Assembly: GCF_000243415.2 (NCBI RefSeq) | Contig: NZ_KI912270.1 | Location: forward strand, 5,475,837-5,539,836 | Direction: 5' to 3' | DNA from: Mycolicibacterium tusciae JS617 | GTDB lineage: Bacteria; Actinomycetota; Actinomycetes; Mycobacteriales; Mycobacteriaceae | Length of the DNA stretch: 64,000 nt | Shown: piece after piece, positions 18,966 to 26,908 of the stretch | Numbering within the stretch: the first letter of the stretch is position 1 | Layout of the letters: the number at the start of each line of letters is the position of its first letter | Notes under the pieces: model-generated | Seen by the model: the letters and a program-made list of their open reading frames with translations, nothing else | Database searches by the model: none | What the model was told of the DNA's origin: nothing | Program-made: the position numbers and the translations under genes

Positions 18966-20788
18966 GCCTGTGCGGTCGGCTGCAGCTCGGCCTCGCTGTC
19001 GTGCGGTTCGCTCTTGTTGATCCGGCCTGCGCCCCATGTGATTCCGGCGATCATCGCGAGTGTGCAGAACAGCACGATCAAGCAGCCGATGAGCCACAGC
19101 GACTGGGGGATGTCGGGACTGCGCTCACGCTGAAGGATGGTGATCTCGGCGACGACCGGGCGGGTCGTGGACGCCTCGGCGGGCACTTCCTCTGCGCCGA
19201 TGCCGGGGTCGCCGGCCAGATAAATCGGCACGGCGGCGAAGGTTCTGCCATCGTGAAGGCGCAGCAGCGTCTTCCACTCACCGGACACCGGCATCGGCTC
19301 GGTGGACCGGAAGTGGCCAGGACCCACGTTCTCGAGATTGTCGACGAACATTCCGCGTTCGTTATCCAGTCCGCCCTGCCAACCCAGCACCGATACCCAG
19401 TTGGGATCGTCGCTGACCAAGTTCGCCGGGGTGAGCTGCACGTCGGCCGTCGCGAGTCGTTGGCCGTCGCTGCTGGGCACATCCGTGAGAGTGATGGTGG
19501 CCGAGGCACTTTCGGGCACGTCGTAGCGCAGCCCGTTAGCGGCTGCGGCACCGATCACCACGACTGTAAGTGAGACGAGGCCAACGCCGATGGCGCGGCC
19601 GGGCAACCGCTGGCCCGTCAGCACCATGCCGATCATCGCCCCGCATCCACCGGTGAGGATGGCTACCGGGACGGCCATGGCCAGCGCTTCGGGCCAGATG
19701 CTGGTCGGCCACGGGTGGTAGTAGACGGCGTTGATCCACAACGACTCCAACCAGAGCCCGACGGTGCCGATGCCAAGTCCGGCAACCAGGCCGAACACGA
19801 CCGGTCGCTTCAACAGAGGAGTCAGGGCCAGCAGCTCGACGATGATTGCGGCCCCGAGGTAGAGGGGGAACCAGTTGACCGGCGCGTCCAGGACGGGAGC
19901 TACCAGGAAGGCGACAATGCCCCGCAATCCGATGGCGACGAGCGCGGCGATGAGCGCGGCACCTCGGCCCATGAAGATCCGTGCGCCCACCAAGGCGAGC
20001 GCGGCAGCGGCAGCGATCAGCATTGGTTGGAACACCTGCCGGAACTGCGGCACACCGAAGTCGAATTCGATCTGGTAGACCGACGCGCCGATCAGCACAC
20101 CGGCGAAGGCGAGGTACTGGACGAACTTGAGGCCGATGCCATCCGGCGGGATGTCATCAGTCCTGGCTCTGCGACCCTCGTGTTCGAGGTACAGCGCGGC
20201 CAGCGTGGAGAAGCCGGCGCCGCCGATCATCATCAGGTGGGTCGGGCCCCATAGCGTGACGTCCTGGCCGAAGATGCGGTGCCACACGTCGTCGAGCGGA
20301 AAGCCCAGCAGCGCGTAGAGCCCGCAGCCGGCCATCACGATTCCGCCGACTGGCGCGTACCAGTCGTCGGTGATGCGGACCGCGGCGGGGCCGGGCCGGG
20401 CATCTTCTCCCAGGGGCAGCACCATCGCCGTGCACCCCGCTACGAAAATGCCGAACAACCCGATGAGGATGAAGTAGTGCGCCGGATTGGCCAGCGCGCC
20501 GTCGTCGCGGCCGTTGCCGATGTGCAGGCTGACGTCCCAGATGAATCCGAACAGCGCGCAGATGATCGACGAGATGAACATCGCGACGGGCAGCGCCACC
20601 CAGGACGGCCGTTTGAACCGGCGCCCCGTCCAGTCGGCGAGGCTGGTCAACCAGGTGATCTTGTGGTTGCGGTGCATCCAGCCGATCCACAGCAGAATCG
20701 CCGCGACGACGCCGCCGGCGACCGTCAATCCGATGATCTCGTTGAGCGCGGCGCCGCCGCCCTCGCTGCCCTGAGCAAGAAACTCCAT
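18962..20788 (-). CDS. Large polytopic membrane protein heading the cupredoxin-associated operon
   Basis: The 608-residue protein has about eleven membrane helices in residues 15-425. An extracytoplasmic beta-rich domain follows (about 435-555, with ASATITLTDVPSSDGQRLAT and YLAGDPGIGAEE), then one last helix (about 565-590) and a charged tail. Membrane segments contain conserved-looking His/Asp/Trp clusters such as FGFIWDVSLHIGNGRDDG, PLDDVWHRIFGQDVTLWGPT and HLMMIGG. These would suit metal or quinone chemistry, but no family is firmly recognised. It is the first gene of a unit with overlapping start/stop codons that continues to pncA. The promoter must lie in 20789-20886. Confidence 0.65.
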   Translation of the reverse strand: MEFLAQGSEGGGAALNEIIGLTVAGGVVAAILLWIGWMHRNHKITWLTSLADWTGRRFKRPSWVALPVAMFISSIICALFGFIWDVSLHIGNGRDDGALANPAHYFILIGLFGIFVAGCTAMVLPLGEDARPGPAAVRITDDWYAPVGGIVMAGCGLYALLGFPLDDVWHRIFGQDVTLWGPTHLMMIGGAGFSTLAALYLEHEGRRARTDDIPPDGIGLKFVQYLAFAGVLIGASVYQIEFDFGVPQFRQVFQPMLIAAAAALALVGARIFMGRGAALIAALVAIGLRGIVAFLVAPVLDAPVNWFPLYLGAAIIVELLALTPLLKRPVVFGLVAGLGIGTVGLWLESLWINAVYYHPWPTSIWPEALAMAVPVAILTGGCGAMIGMVLTGQRLPGRAIGVGLVSLTVVVIGAAAANGLRYDVPESASATITLTDVPSSDGQRLATADVQLTPANLVSDDPNWVSVLGWQGGLDNERGMFVDNLENVGPGHFRSTEPMPVSGEWKTLLRLHDGRTFAAVPIYLAGDPGIGAEEVPAEASTTRPVVAEITILQRERSPDIPQSLWLIGCLIVLFCTLAMIAGITWGAGRINKSEPHDSEAELQPTAQA

Positions 20789-20886
20789 TGTTCATTCCAC
20801 CCGTTGATTAGCGCCGGAAAACTTACCCGTCGGTAATGTTGCCAGAATTGCCCGAGCTGAAACCAGGGGTATCGGGTAACCCCACG

Positions 20887-22065
20887 TCAAGGTGTGAGGA
20901 CCACCTTGACCATGCCGTCCTCCTTCTTCTGGAAGGTCTCATACGCACCGGGCGCCGCCGAGAGCGGCAACCGGTGGGTGGCGAACTGCTCGACGCCGAG
21001 GGGGTCTTCGTCGGTGAGCAACGGCATGATGTCGGGAATCCACTTCTTGACGTTGGCCTGGCCCATGCGCAGTTGAATCTGCTTGTCGAACAGCGTCATC
21101 AGGTTGATCGGGTCCGCCGCTCCGCCGTACACACCGGAGAGTGAGATGGTGCCGCCCCTGCGCACCAGCGCGATCGCCATGTTGAACGCCGCGAGGCGGT
21201 CCACCCCGGCGTGCTTCATCACTGCGCGGCCGACCGGTGGCGGCAGGAACCCGCTAGCGGTCTGCGCGGCCATCGCGACCGGCGATCCGTGAGCCTCCAT
21301 GCCGACGGCGTCGATCACCGCGTCGGCACCCCGGCCCGCGGTGTGGCTCTGCACCACCTCTTCGGCGTCTGCGTGTCGCAGATCAATGACCTCCGAGCAG
21401 TACGGGCGTGCGCGGTCCAGCCGCTCGGTCACTAGGTCGACGCCGATCACCGTGCACTTCTTGCGGTGCGAGGCGATGCGGCAGGCCATCGATCCGATGG
21501 GTCCCAGACCCAGCACGACGAGCGTGCCGCCGTCGGGTACGTCGGCGTACTCGACGCCCTGCCAAGCGGTGGGCAGCACGTCGGAGAGGTAGACGTAGCG
21601 TTCGTCGGGCCCGTCGTCAGGCACCTTGATGTGCGTGTATTGAGCCTGCGGCACGCGCAGGTATTCGGCCTGCCCCCCGGCGACCTCGCCGTAGAGCTTC
21701 GAGAAGCCGAACAGCGCAGCCCCGGTGCCCTGGTCGCGGTTCTGCGTGGTCTCACATTGGCTCTGCAGGCCATGGCCGCACATGAAGCAATGGCCGCAAC
21801 TGATGTTGAACGGGATCACGACCCGATCGCCGACAGCCAGCTCGCCGACTCCGGCGCCCACTTCCTCGACCACGCCCATCGCCTCGTGCCCGAGGATGTC
21901 GCCCGGGCTCATGAAGGCGCCTAGCACTTCGTACAGGTGCAGATCGGACCCGCAGATGTTCGTGCTCGTCACGCGGATGATCGCGTCGTTGGGCTCTTTG
22001 ATCGCTGGATCGGGCACATTGTCGACGGAAACCTTGCGTCGCCCCTGCCATGTAACTGCTCGCAT
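20887..22065 (-). CDS. Zinc-dependent alcohol dehydrogenase (MDR family)
   Basis: A 392-residue cytosolic NAD(P)-dependent oxidoreductase. Catalytic zinc ligands are seen in TNICGSDLHLYE and GDILGHEAMGVVEEVG. The structural zinc lobe is complete (SCGHCFMCGHGLQSQCE: four Cys). The Rossmann motif is LVVLGLGPIGSMACR. The size and the insert after the zinc lobe resemble the formaldehyde-dehydrogenase-like subgroup. The substrate cannot be assigned. The ATG at 22065 has AGGAGG 6 nt upstream. It is 78 nt downstream of the acyl-CoA dehydrogenase and 98 nt upstream of the membrane operon, all on the minus strand. Confidence 0.9.
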   Translation of the reverse strand: MRAVTWQGRRKVSVDNVPDPAIKEPNDAIIRVTSTNICGSDLHLYEVLGAFMSPGDILGHEAMGVVEEVGAGVGELAVGDRVVIPFNISCGHCFMCGHGLQSQCETTQNRDQGTGAALFGFSKLYGEVAGGQAEYLRVPQAQYTHIKVPDDGPDERYVYLSDVLPTAWQGVEYADVPDGGTLVVLGLGPIGSMACRIASHRKKCTVIGVDLVTERLDRARPYCSEVIDLRHADAEEVVQSHTAGRGADAVIDAVGMEAHGSPVAMAAQTASGFLPPPVGRAVMKHAGVDRLAAFNMAIALVRRGGTISLSGVYGGAADPINLMTLFDKQIQLRMGQANVKKWIPDIMPLLTDEDPLGVEQFATHRLPLSAAPGAYETFQKKEDGMVKVVLTP

Positions 22066-22143
22066 CGCATCCTCCTGACGTTGACGGCCTCTTGTCACGT
22101 GCCCGCTCGGGCCTCGGCCAAACCTGCGCCGCGATCGGGGCGT

Positions 22144-23538
22144 TTACTTGCGGGGCGGCTGCAGCACTTTCATCGCCAGCCGCATGATCGGCGCGGGCAC
22201 CCGATCCTTCGCCGAAAGCGCGGCACTGCCGAACTGGGTCCGCACGGGTGTACCGCGGCCGAACATCCGATTGAACGGTCCGCCGGTGGGTTCAAGGTCT
22301 ACATGCAGCGGCGGCTTACCGTCAGCGGCGCCGAGTGCGTTCGAGATCACGATGCGCTGGATCTCGCTGGTGCCCTCGAAGATGGTGTACAGCTTGGCAT
22401 CTCGATACCACTTCTCGACGGGATGGTCCTTGATGTAGCCCCAGCCGCCCATGGTCTGGATGGCGCGCTCAGTGGTCTTCACGGCCACCTCGCTGGCCGC
22501 CAGCTTCGACATGGATCCCTCGCCGCGCTCGAACGGCACACCGGTGGCCGCCATCCAGGAGGCCCGCCAGGTGAGCAGCCGTGCAGCGTCGATTTCGGTG
22601 GCGAGGTCGGCGAGCGGGAAGGCAATGCCCTGGTGATCGATGATCGGCGCCCCGAACGCTTCGCGCCGGTTGGCGTACTCGGTGGCGTATTCCATTGCTG
22701 CCCGGGCGATCCCGAGGGCCTGCGCGGCCACCATCGGTCGCGTCTGCTCGAATGTGCCGAGCGTGGCGGAACCGGAATGTGCGGCGCCTTCGATGGCCTC
22801 GCGGGCCTTGGCGAGTTTGTGGTCGAGCTTTTCCTGGCCGCCGAGCAGGTTGGCGGCGGGCACCCGCACGTCGTTGAACTTCAGCTCGGCGGTGTGCGAG
22901 GCGCGGCAACCCATTTTGTCGAGCTTGCGGACCATCTCCAGGCCGGGCGTGCCGCCGGGCACGACGAACAGCGCCTGCCCTTTGTGGCCGAGCTCCTCGT
23001 CGACGACGGCGTTGACGACGTGGACGTTGGCGATGCCGCCGTTGCCGATCCACATCTTGTGGCCGTCGATGATCCAGTCGGCATCCGGTCCCGCACCGTC
23101 GCGGCGGGCCGTGGTGCGTAAATTCCGCACGTCGCTGCCGCCCTCGGGTTCGGAGATCGCCAGCGCCGCGAGCTTGAGATCGCCTGGCGTTCCGAAGCAT
23201 TCGGGTGCCCACTGGAGCATCTGTTCCGGCGAAGCCGCCTGGCCGATCGCCGACAGCGCGAGGGCGGGCATCACGACCGCCAGACCGATCCCGGCGCAGC
23301 CCCAGAACAGCTCCTCCATGAACATCGGCAGCGAAAGTCCGGTCGGGTCGCCGATGAGATCGCGGTAGAACAGCGGACTGTAGAAGCCCCGGACCGCCGC
23401 CTCCTCCAGGACCGGCCACGGGAACTCCTGGCGCTGGTCGTATTCGGCCGCCACCGGACGGACCACCTGTTCGGCGAATTCGTGGGTGCGGCGGGCCAGG
23501 TCGTGCTGCGCAACAGTCGGCGTGAGGTCGAAGGTCAT
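22144..23538 (-). CDS. Acyl-CoA dehydrogenase
   Basis: The 464-residue FAD enzyme catalyses alpha,beta-desaturation of an acyl-CoA. Family landmarks include LAALAISEPEGGSDVRNLRT with the FAD-contacting Ser/Asp loop, IDGHKMWIGNGGIANVHVVN, ANRREAFGAPIIDHQGIAFP, IQTMGGWGYIKDHPVEKWYR and the C-terminal YTIFEGTSEIQRIVI, whose Glu is the catalytic base. A C-terminal extension of about 65 residues after the conserved core is longer than usual. The start at ATG 23538 (MTFDLTPTVAQHDLARRTHE) is preferred over an upstream codon at 23577. It shares orientation with the alcohol dehydrogenase. The preferred chain length is unknown. Confidence 0.92.
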   Translation of the reverse strand: MTFDLTPTVAQHDLARRTHEFAEQVVRPVAAEYDQRQEFPWPVLEEAAVRGFYSPLFYRDLIGDPTGLSLPMFMEELFWGCAGIGLAVVMPALALSAIGQAASPEQMLQWAPECFGTPGDLKLAALAISEPEGGSDVRNLRTTARRDGAGPDADWIIDGHKMWIGNGGIANVHVVNAVVDEELGHKGQALFVVPGGTPGLEMVRKLDKMGCRASHTAELKFNDVRVPAANLLGGQEKLDHKLAKAREAIEGAAHSGSATLGTFEQTRPMVAAQALGIARAAMEYATEYANRREAFGAPIIDHQGIAFPLADLATEIDAARLLTWRASWMAATGVPFERGEGSMSKLAASEVAVKTTERAIQTMGGWGYIKDHPVEKWYRDAKLYTIFEGTSEIQRIVISNALGAADGKPPLHVDLEPTGGPFNRMFGRGTPVRTQFGSAALSAKDRVPAPIMRLAMKVLQPPRK

Positions 23539-23603
23539 CAAGGCTTCGATTAGCCGCCCACCGTCAATCCGAAACACTTGTTCACGGAAACGGCCGTTGC
23601 AGG

Positions 23604-23647
23604 GACAAGCCCCCGGATGCCTGGGGGAAGCATCGCGGGGGCTTGTC
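23604..23647 (-). terminator. Strong hairpin terminator
   Basis: GACAAGCCCCC and GGGGGCTTGTC form perfect 11-bp arms around a 22-nt loop, 27 nt after the stop of the small secreted-protein gene and before the acyl-CoA dehydrogenase. There is no long U-tract. It probably terminates the secreted-protein gene and insulates the fadE transcript. Confidence 0.65.
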
Positions 23648-23673
23648 GTGGTGAGGGGCTAATTCACCGGTTA

Positions 23674-23976
23674 TTACTTCACGTCGACGTAAACCGTCTT
23701 GTTGGGCACCTTGACGCGTAGGTCGTTTCCCGGCCCCTTGAGGGCGGCCGGGGTGTACGTCTGCTCCGAACGTATGGCGACAACGCTGGCTTTTTCGAGC
23801 GGCGCGTCACTGATGCGGTTGACGATGACCGTATAGCCGTGTGCCCGCAGATCGCTGATCGTGTCCTGCGCGTTTCCGGGTCCCGCCGGCGATGCCAAGG
23901 CCGGGACAGCTAGTCCGAGGAAAGCGGCGGTTAGTGCACTCGCGGTGACGGTGGCGAATCCCAGTCTCTTCATCAT
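23674..23976 (-). CDS. Small secreted protein
   Basis: A 100-residue protein with a Sec signal peptide (MMKRLGF, hydrophobic stretch, cleavage after ALA at about residue 28). It leaves a mature domain of about 70 residues: NAQDTISDLRAHGYTVIVNR, then a Val/Ile-rich strand and KVPNKTVYVDVK at the end. Many mycobacteria encode such small secreted proteins with DTIxxLRxxGYxVxVN-type starts; their role is unknown to me. There are no Cys residues. ATGs at 23976 and 23973 are adjacent alternatives. A strong hairpin follows the stop. Confidence 0.8.
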   Translation of the reverse strand: MMKRLGFATVTASALTAAFLGLAVPALASPAGPGNAQDTISDLRAHGYTVIVNRISDAPLEKASVVAIRSEQTYTPAALKGPGNDLRVKVPNKTVYVDVK

Positions 23977-24197
23977 CTTTGGAGCCCTCTATCTCTCTTG
24001 CGTTTCGCATTCTCAGCCGCGGCACGTGATGTAGTTATTGCTGCAGCTGATCTTGTAAACCTGGAGGTCAGGGATTTAATTCCGCTGGCAGTAATTGGTT
24101 GCCTGCTGGCAGGAATTGGGCTGGGGAAACGGTGAGTGGCCCACGAGCGTCGAATGCAATTGGACCAGTCGGTGTCGCGTCAGCACACTGGAAGACG

Positions 24198-24728
24198 ATG
24201 AAACTCGCCGAGCTTCGGCTGCGCCAGCGCGACGGTGTGACGTGCGGCCCCTCGGTCGCGGTGATGGCGGGCGCGCTGCTCGATCCCGGACGTCATGCGG
24301 CGTTGGCCGAACCCGAATCCGGGGCCGCTCTGTTCGCGGCGGAACAACTGCGGGTGCACGCCGACGTGAACCGGGTCTGGCCGCGGCGGCTCGGCACGAC
24401 GCCGTGGGGGATGGCGCGAGCGCTGACGGCGATGGGAGCCACGGCCGGCGTCTACTACCGCTGGCGGCTGTTCCGCGGTCGCCGCGACAAGCTGGTCGAT
24501 GTGATGGCGGCGGTCAGCGCCGACCGGCCGGTGGCGATGCTCGTCGGACGGGGGATTCCGAGGCACTGGGTGCTGGTCGTCGCGGCGGCCTGGGACAGGC
24601 TGACCTGCTACGAGCCGTTGTCGGGGGAGTTGCGGTCGGTCGACGTCGCCGCGGTGCGGGAGTCGCGGCTGTCCGGGCTGGGGTACCCACACCCGTTCGC
24701 GTTCGTGACACCTTGTTCGAACGTATGA
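24198..24728 (+). CDS. Papain-like (C39-type) cysteine peptidase-like protein
   Basis: The 176-residue soluble protein has LRQRDGVTCGPSVAVMAGAL near the N-terminus, a Q/D-x-TCGP nucleophile motif as in peptidase C39 or transglutaminase-like folds. The segment GRGIPRHWVLVVAAAWDRLT supplies the His, and CYEPLSGE may supply the third residue. The start at ATG 24198 has GGAAG upstream. A longer frame back to 24099 is unlikely. The following gene begins 7 nt after its stop, so the two form a pair. It could process or hydrolyse a small peptide or amide; no substrate is visible. Confidence 0.6.
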   Translation: MKLAELRLRQRDGVTCGPSVAVMAGALLDPGRHAALAEPESGAALFAAEQLRVHADVNRVWPRRLGTTPWGMARALTAMGATAGVYYRWRLFRGRRDKLVDVMAAVSADRPVAMLVGRGIPRHWVLVVAAAWDRLTCYEPLSGELRSVDVAAVRESRLSGLGYPHPFAFVTPCSNV

Positions 24729-24735
24729 TCGAAGG

Positions 24736-25044
24736 GTGGGTGAGCTCCAGTCGATCGGCTACAACGGGCAGCCCGTGCAGCAGGCGTTCCGTCGGGTCGA
24801 CCCGCCGGTGGCGGTGCTCGTCGACCTGGCCACCGTGTTCCCCCGTGAGCCGCATCGGACGGGCGGCTACAACCCGGCGGGATTGCAGATGCATTCGGTC
24901 GTCGAGGGCAGGTTGTCGTGCTGGGCCGTCTGCGAGCAGGGCTACTGGTGGGGACTGGTCACCTACGAGATCGCCTACGGGGCCCGTCGCAAAGCCGTGA
25001 CGCACTGGATTCCCGCGTGGACGCTCAAGCGAAAGGCTAACTAG
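24736..25044 (+). CDS. Conserved hypothetical protein paired with the C39-like gene
   Basis: A 102-residue protein starting at GTG, 7 nt after the C39-like gene. It is rich in Trp and Tyr in its second half (LSCWAVCEQGYWWGLVTYEI, AVTHWIPAWTLKRKAN). No motif is recognised. The tight spacing suggests a functional partner of the upstream protein. It is convergent to a small minus-strand gene. Confidence 0.6.
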   Translation: MGELQSIGYNGQPVQQAFRRVDPPVAVLVDLATVFPREPHRTGGYNPAGLQMHSVVEGRLSCWAVCEQGYWWGLVTYEIAYGARRKAVTHWIPAWTLKRKAN

Positions 25045-25054
25045 GCCGATACGG

Positions 25055-25264
25055 CTACGCCGACATCCGTGGTGCATTGATGATCAGACGGCCGTTCAGG
25101 CTCCGCTGCAGTGCGACCAACTTCTGGTCCAGCTTGTCGAGCCGCGTGAGCAGTGCCTGACCGTCGGTACGCGACAAGGTCTCCAACGGGAACACTCCGA
25201 CGGCCTTGCAACCGGCTTCAATCGCTTCGAGCGCCTCGATGAGCGCCTCTTTATCCGAACGCAT
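25055..25264 (-). CDS. Small helical protein
   Basis: A 69-residue protein made of two helices (SDKEALIEALEAIEAGCKAV and LLTRLDKLDQKLVALQRSLN). The second resembles the N-terminal helix of DUF222/HNH-type proteins, but the rest of such a protein is absent. The ATG at 25264 has no strong ribosome site. It may be real or a relic of a longer gene. It lies between a convergent gene pair and the flavin reductase gene. Confidence 0.5.
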   Translation of the reverse strand: MRSDKEALIEALEAIEAGCKAVGVFPLETLSRTDGQALLTRLDKLDQKLVALQRSLNGRLIINAPRMSA

Positions 25265-25312
25265 GTTCGAATAATACCGCGCGGTTGTGACACGTGACGG
25301 AAGTCCATGGGC

Positions 25313-25795
25313 TCACGCCTCGTGCCCGGGCTCCAGATCGTGGACGTCGGCGAAGGTCACCAGCTGGTCGAACGTCTCCGGCGCCTCTCCTTCGACCGGC
25401 TGTAGCAGATGCCCGACGTGATCGCCGACGTCGTAGCGGCTGAGCACCTCGCCGACGAACCACCCCGCCGCATCGTCGAGGATCGGCAGCCCATAGGGCC
25501 CCTCATGCCATGGCGTCCGCGCGAACTTGTCTATGCGATCACCGGTCTCGCTGCCGAACAGCCGCGCCAGTTCGCGATGCGTCCGCGGCAACAGATGGAC
25601 GGCCAGATGCGTCGCGTCCTGCGCGATCCGGTAGGTGTGGTTCTTGTCGGACAGGCCGACCAGGAACCGCGGCGGCCCGATGCTGACCTGGCTGGTGAAC
25701 CCCACGAGACAGCCCGCGCGATGGTTGCCGACGCGGGTGGTGACGACGTACATCGGATAGTCGAGCATTGAGACCAGCTTCTCGAACGCTTCCAT
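25313..25795 (-). CDS. Flavin reductase-like domain protein
   Basis: A 160-residue protein of the flavin reductase/PNPOx-like split-barrel type. DYPMYVVTTRVGNHRAGCLV and GFTSQVSIGPPRFLVGLSDK form the FMN-binding N-terminal strands, followed by HLAVHLLPRTHRELARLFGS. Such enzymes reduce flavins with NAD(P)H or bind FMN/F420 themselves. It is divergent from the F420-type protein at 25822 with a 26-nt gap, so the two promoters must overlap. Confidence 0.8.
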   Translation of the reverse strand: MEAFEKLVSMLDYPMYVVTTRVGNHRAGCLVGFTSQVSIGPPRFLVGLSDKNHTYRIAQDATHLAVHLLPRTHRELARLFGSETGDRIDKFARTPWHEGPYGLPILDDAAGWFVGEVLSRYDVGDHVGHLLQPVEGEAPETFDQLVTFADVHDLEPGHEA

Positions 25796-25821
25796 CTGTA
25801 TCCCGTCACTAGGGTTGGGCT

Positions 25822-26286
25822 ATGTCCAGAAAGTATGCGACCTCCGACGCCGTTGATCTGCCCCAGCTATTGGAGTTCGTCAGGCCGCGACATCGCATGG
25901 TACTCACCACTTTTCGTGCGGACGGATCCTTGCAGAGTTCGCCGGTGACGGGCGGCGTCGACGACGACGGCCGGATCGTGATCTCGAGCTATCCGCAGCG
26001 GGCCAAGTCCGCGAACCTCAAGCGCACGCCACAGGCGAGCGTCACCGTCCTGTCGGACGAGTTCAACGGCCCTTACGTACAGGTCGACGGCGACGCCGAA
26101 GTCATCGACCTGCCCGACGCGGTCGAGCCGCTGGTGGACTATTTCCGCGCCATCTCCGGTGAGCACCCCGACTGGGATGAGTACCGGCGGGCGATGGTCG
26201 ACCAGGGCAAGTGCCTGATCCGTGTCACGCCGACGCGATGGGGACCGGTGGCAACCGGTGGCTTCCCTCCGGAACGGGAGCAATAG
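25822..26286 (+). CDS. PPOX-class (F420-dependent type) oxidoreductase
   Basis: The 154-residue split-barrel protein has LEFVRPRHRMVLTTFRADGS, SPVTGGVDDDGRIVISSYPQ and RAKSANLKRTPQASVTVLSD, close to Rv1155-like F420-binding proteins. It ends with CLIRVTPTRWGPVATGGFPP. The expected activity is F420H2-linked reduction, with unknown substrate. It is divergent from a flavin reductase-like gene and convergent with the DUF3224 gene (4-nt gap). Confidence 0.82.
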   Translation: MSRKYATSDAVDLPQLLEFVRPRHRMVLTTFRADGSLQSSPVTGGVDDDGRIVISSYPQRAKSANLKRTPQASVTVLSDEFNGPYVQVDGDAEVIDLPDAVEPLVDYFRAISGEHPDWDEYRRAMVDQGKCLIRVTPTRWGPVATGGFPPEREQ

Positions 26287-26289
26287 CGC

Positions 26290-26685
26290 TCAGCTGTCGA
26301 AATCGAGCAGTAGCGAGCCGACTGGATCGGCGCGGAACTTCCCGACTCCTGTCGCGCCAGTCAGCTCCTCGGTGCCCGAGACGATGCGCAGAACAGCGGT
26401 CGCGACACCGTCGGCGTACTCCCCGTCGTGCATCAGGACCAGTCCGCCGCGCCGGCCGCCGATGGTCCCGGCGATGTGCTCGATCCCGACGTAGGTCGCC
26501 GACTTGTCCGGCGCGTAGGCCATCAGCCACTTGGTCGTCGAGGTGCCGTCGATGTCGCCGGAATAGCGTTTTTTGACCAACGCCTCGGTGAGCTTGGTCT
26601 CCTCGTCAGCTTCTGAGTCGCCGTCGCCGAACGGTGTCTCGTCCCAGCCGGCGATCTCGAATGCCGCTCTGATTTGTGTGGTCAT
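26290..26685 (-). CDS. DUF3224 domain protein
   Basis: A 131-residue protein with the DUF3224 pattern: FEIAGWDETPF at the start, LTEALVKKRYSGDIDGTSTT, WLMAYAPDKSATYVGIEHIA, and GGLVLMHDGEYADGVATAVL. These proteins are small beta-barrels (allene-oxide-cyclase-like) of unknown role. No signal peptide is present. It is convergent to the F420-type gene. Confidence 0.8.
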   Translation of the reverse strand: MTTQIRAAFEIAGWDETPFGDGDSEADEETKLTEALVKKRYSGDIDGTSTTKWLMAYAPDKSATYVGIEHIAGTIGGRRGGLVLMHDGEYADGVATAVLRIVSGTEELTGATGVGKFRADPVGSLLLDFDS

Positions 26686-26777
26686 CAGGGGGGAATACCC
26701 CTGGCGAGGGCTCGGGAATCGACAGGCCGAGAAGCGCGCACCGCGGCGTATGTGGTAGTCAGAGCAGTAGGGCCGCG

Positions 26778-26823
26778 TTGCGTCCGATAGCTAGTCAAAC
26801 TATAGTCTGGACACATGTCCAGA
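26778..26823 (+). promoter_or_regulatory. SigA-type promoter overlapped by a TetR-type operator
   Basis: TTGCGT (26778-26783), a 17-nt spacer and TATAGT (26801-26806) form a near-consensus promoter. TCTGGACACATGTCCAGA (26806-26823) follows directly, an inverted repeat with 8-bp arms and a 2-nt spacer over the expected transcription start. It shares the GGACA-NN-TGTCC core with the site at 30761-30780 beside a tetR gene. It should drive the glycosyltransferase operon starting at 26909. Confidence 0.65.
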
Positions 26824-26908
26824 GAGGTTCGGAGTATTTGAGTGACACGATTTGTCCTGCTCACCGGACCTGGACGTGTCCGCCCCCGCGCATCGGCGTG
26901 AGCTGAAT

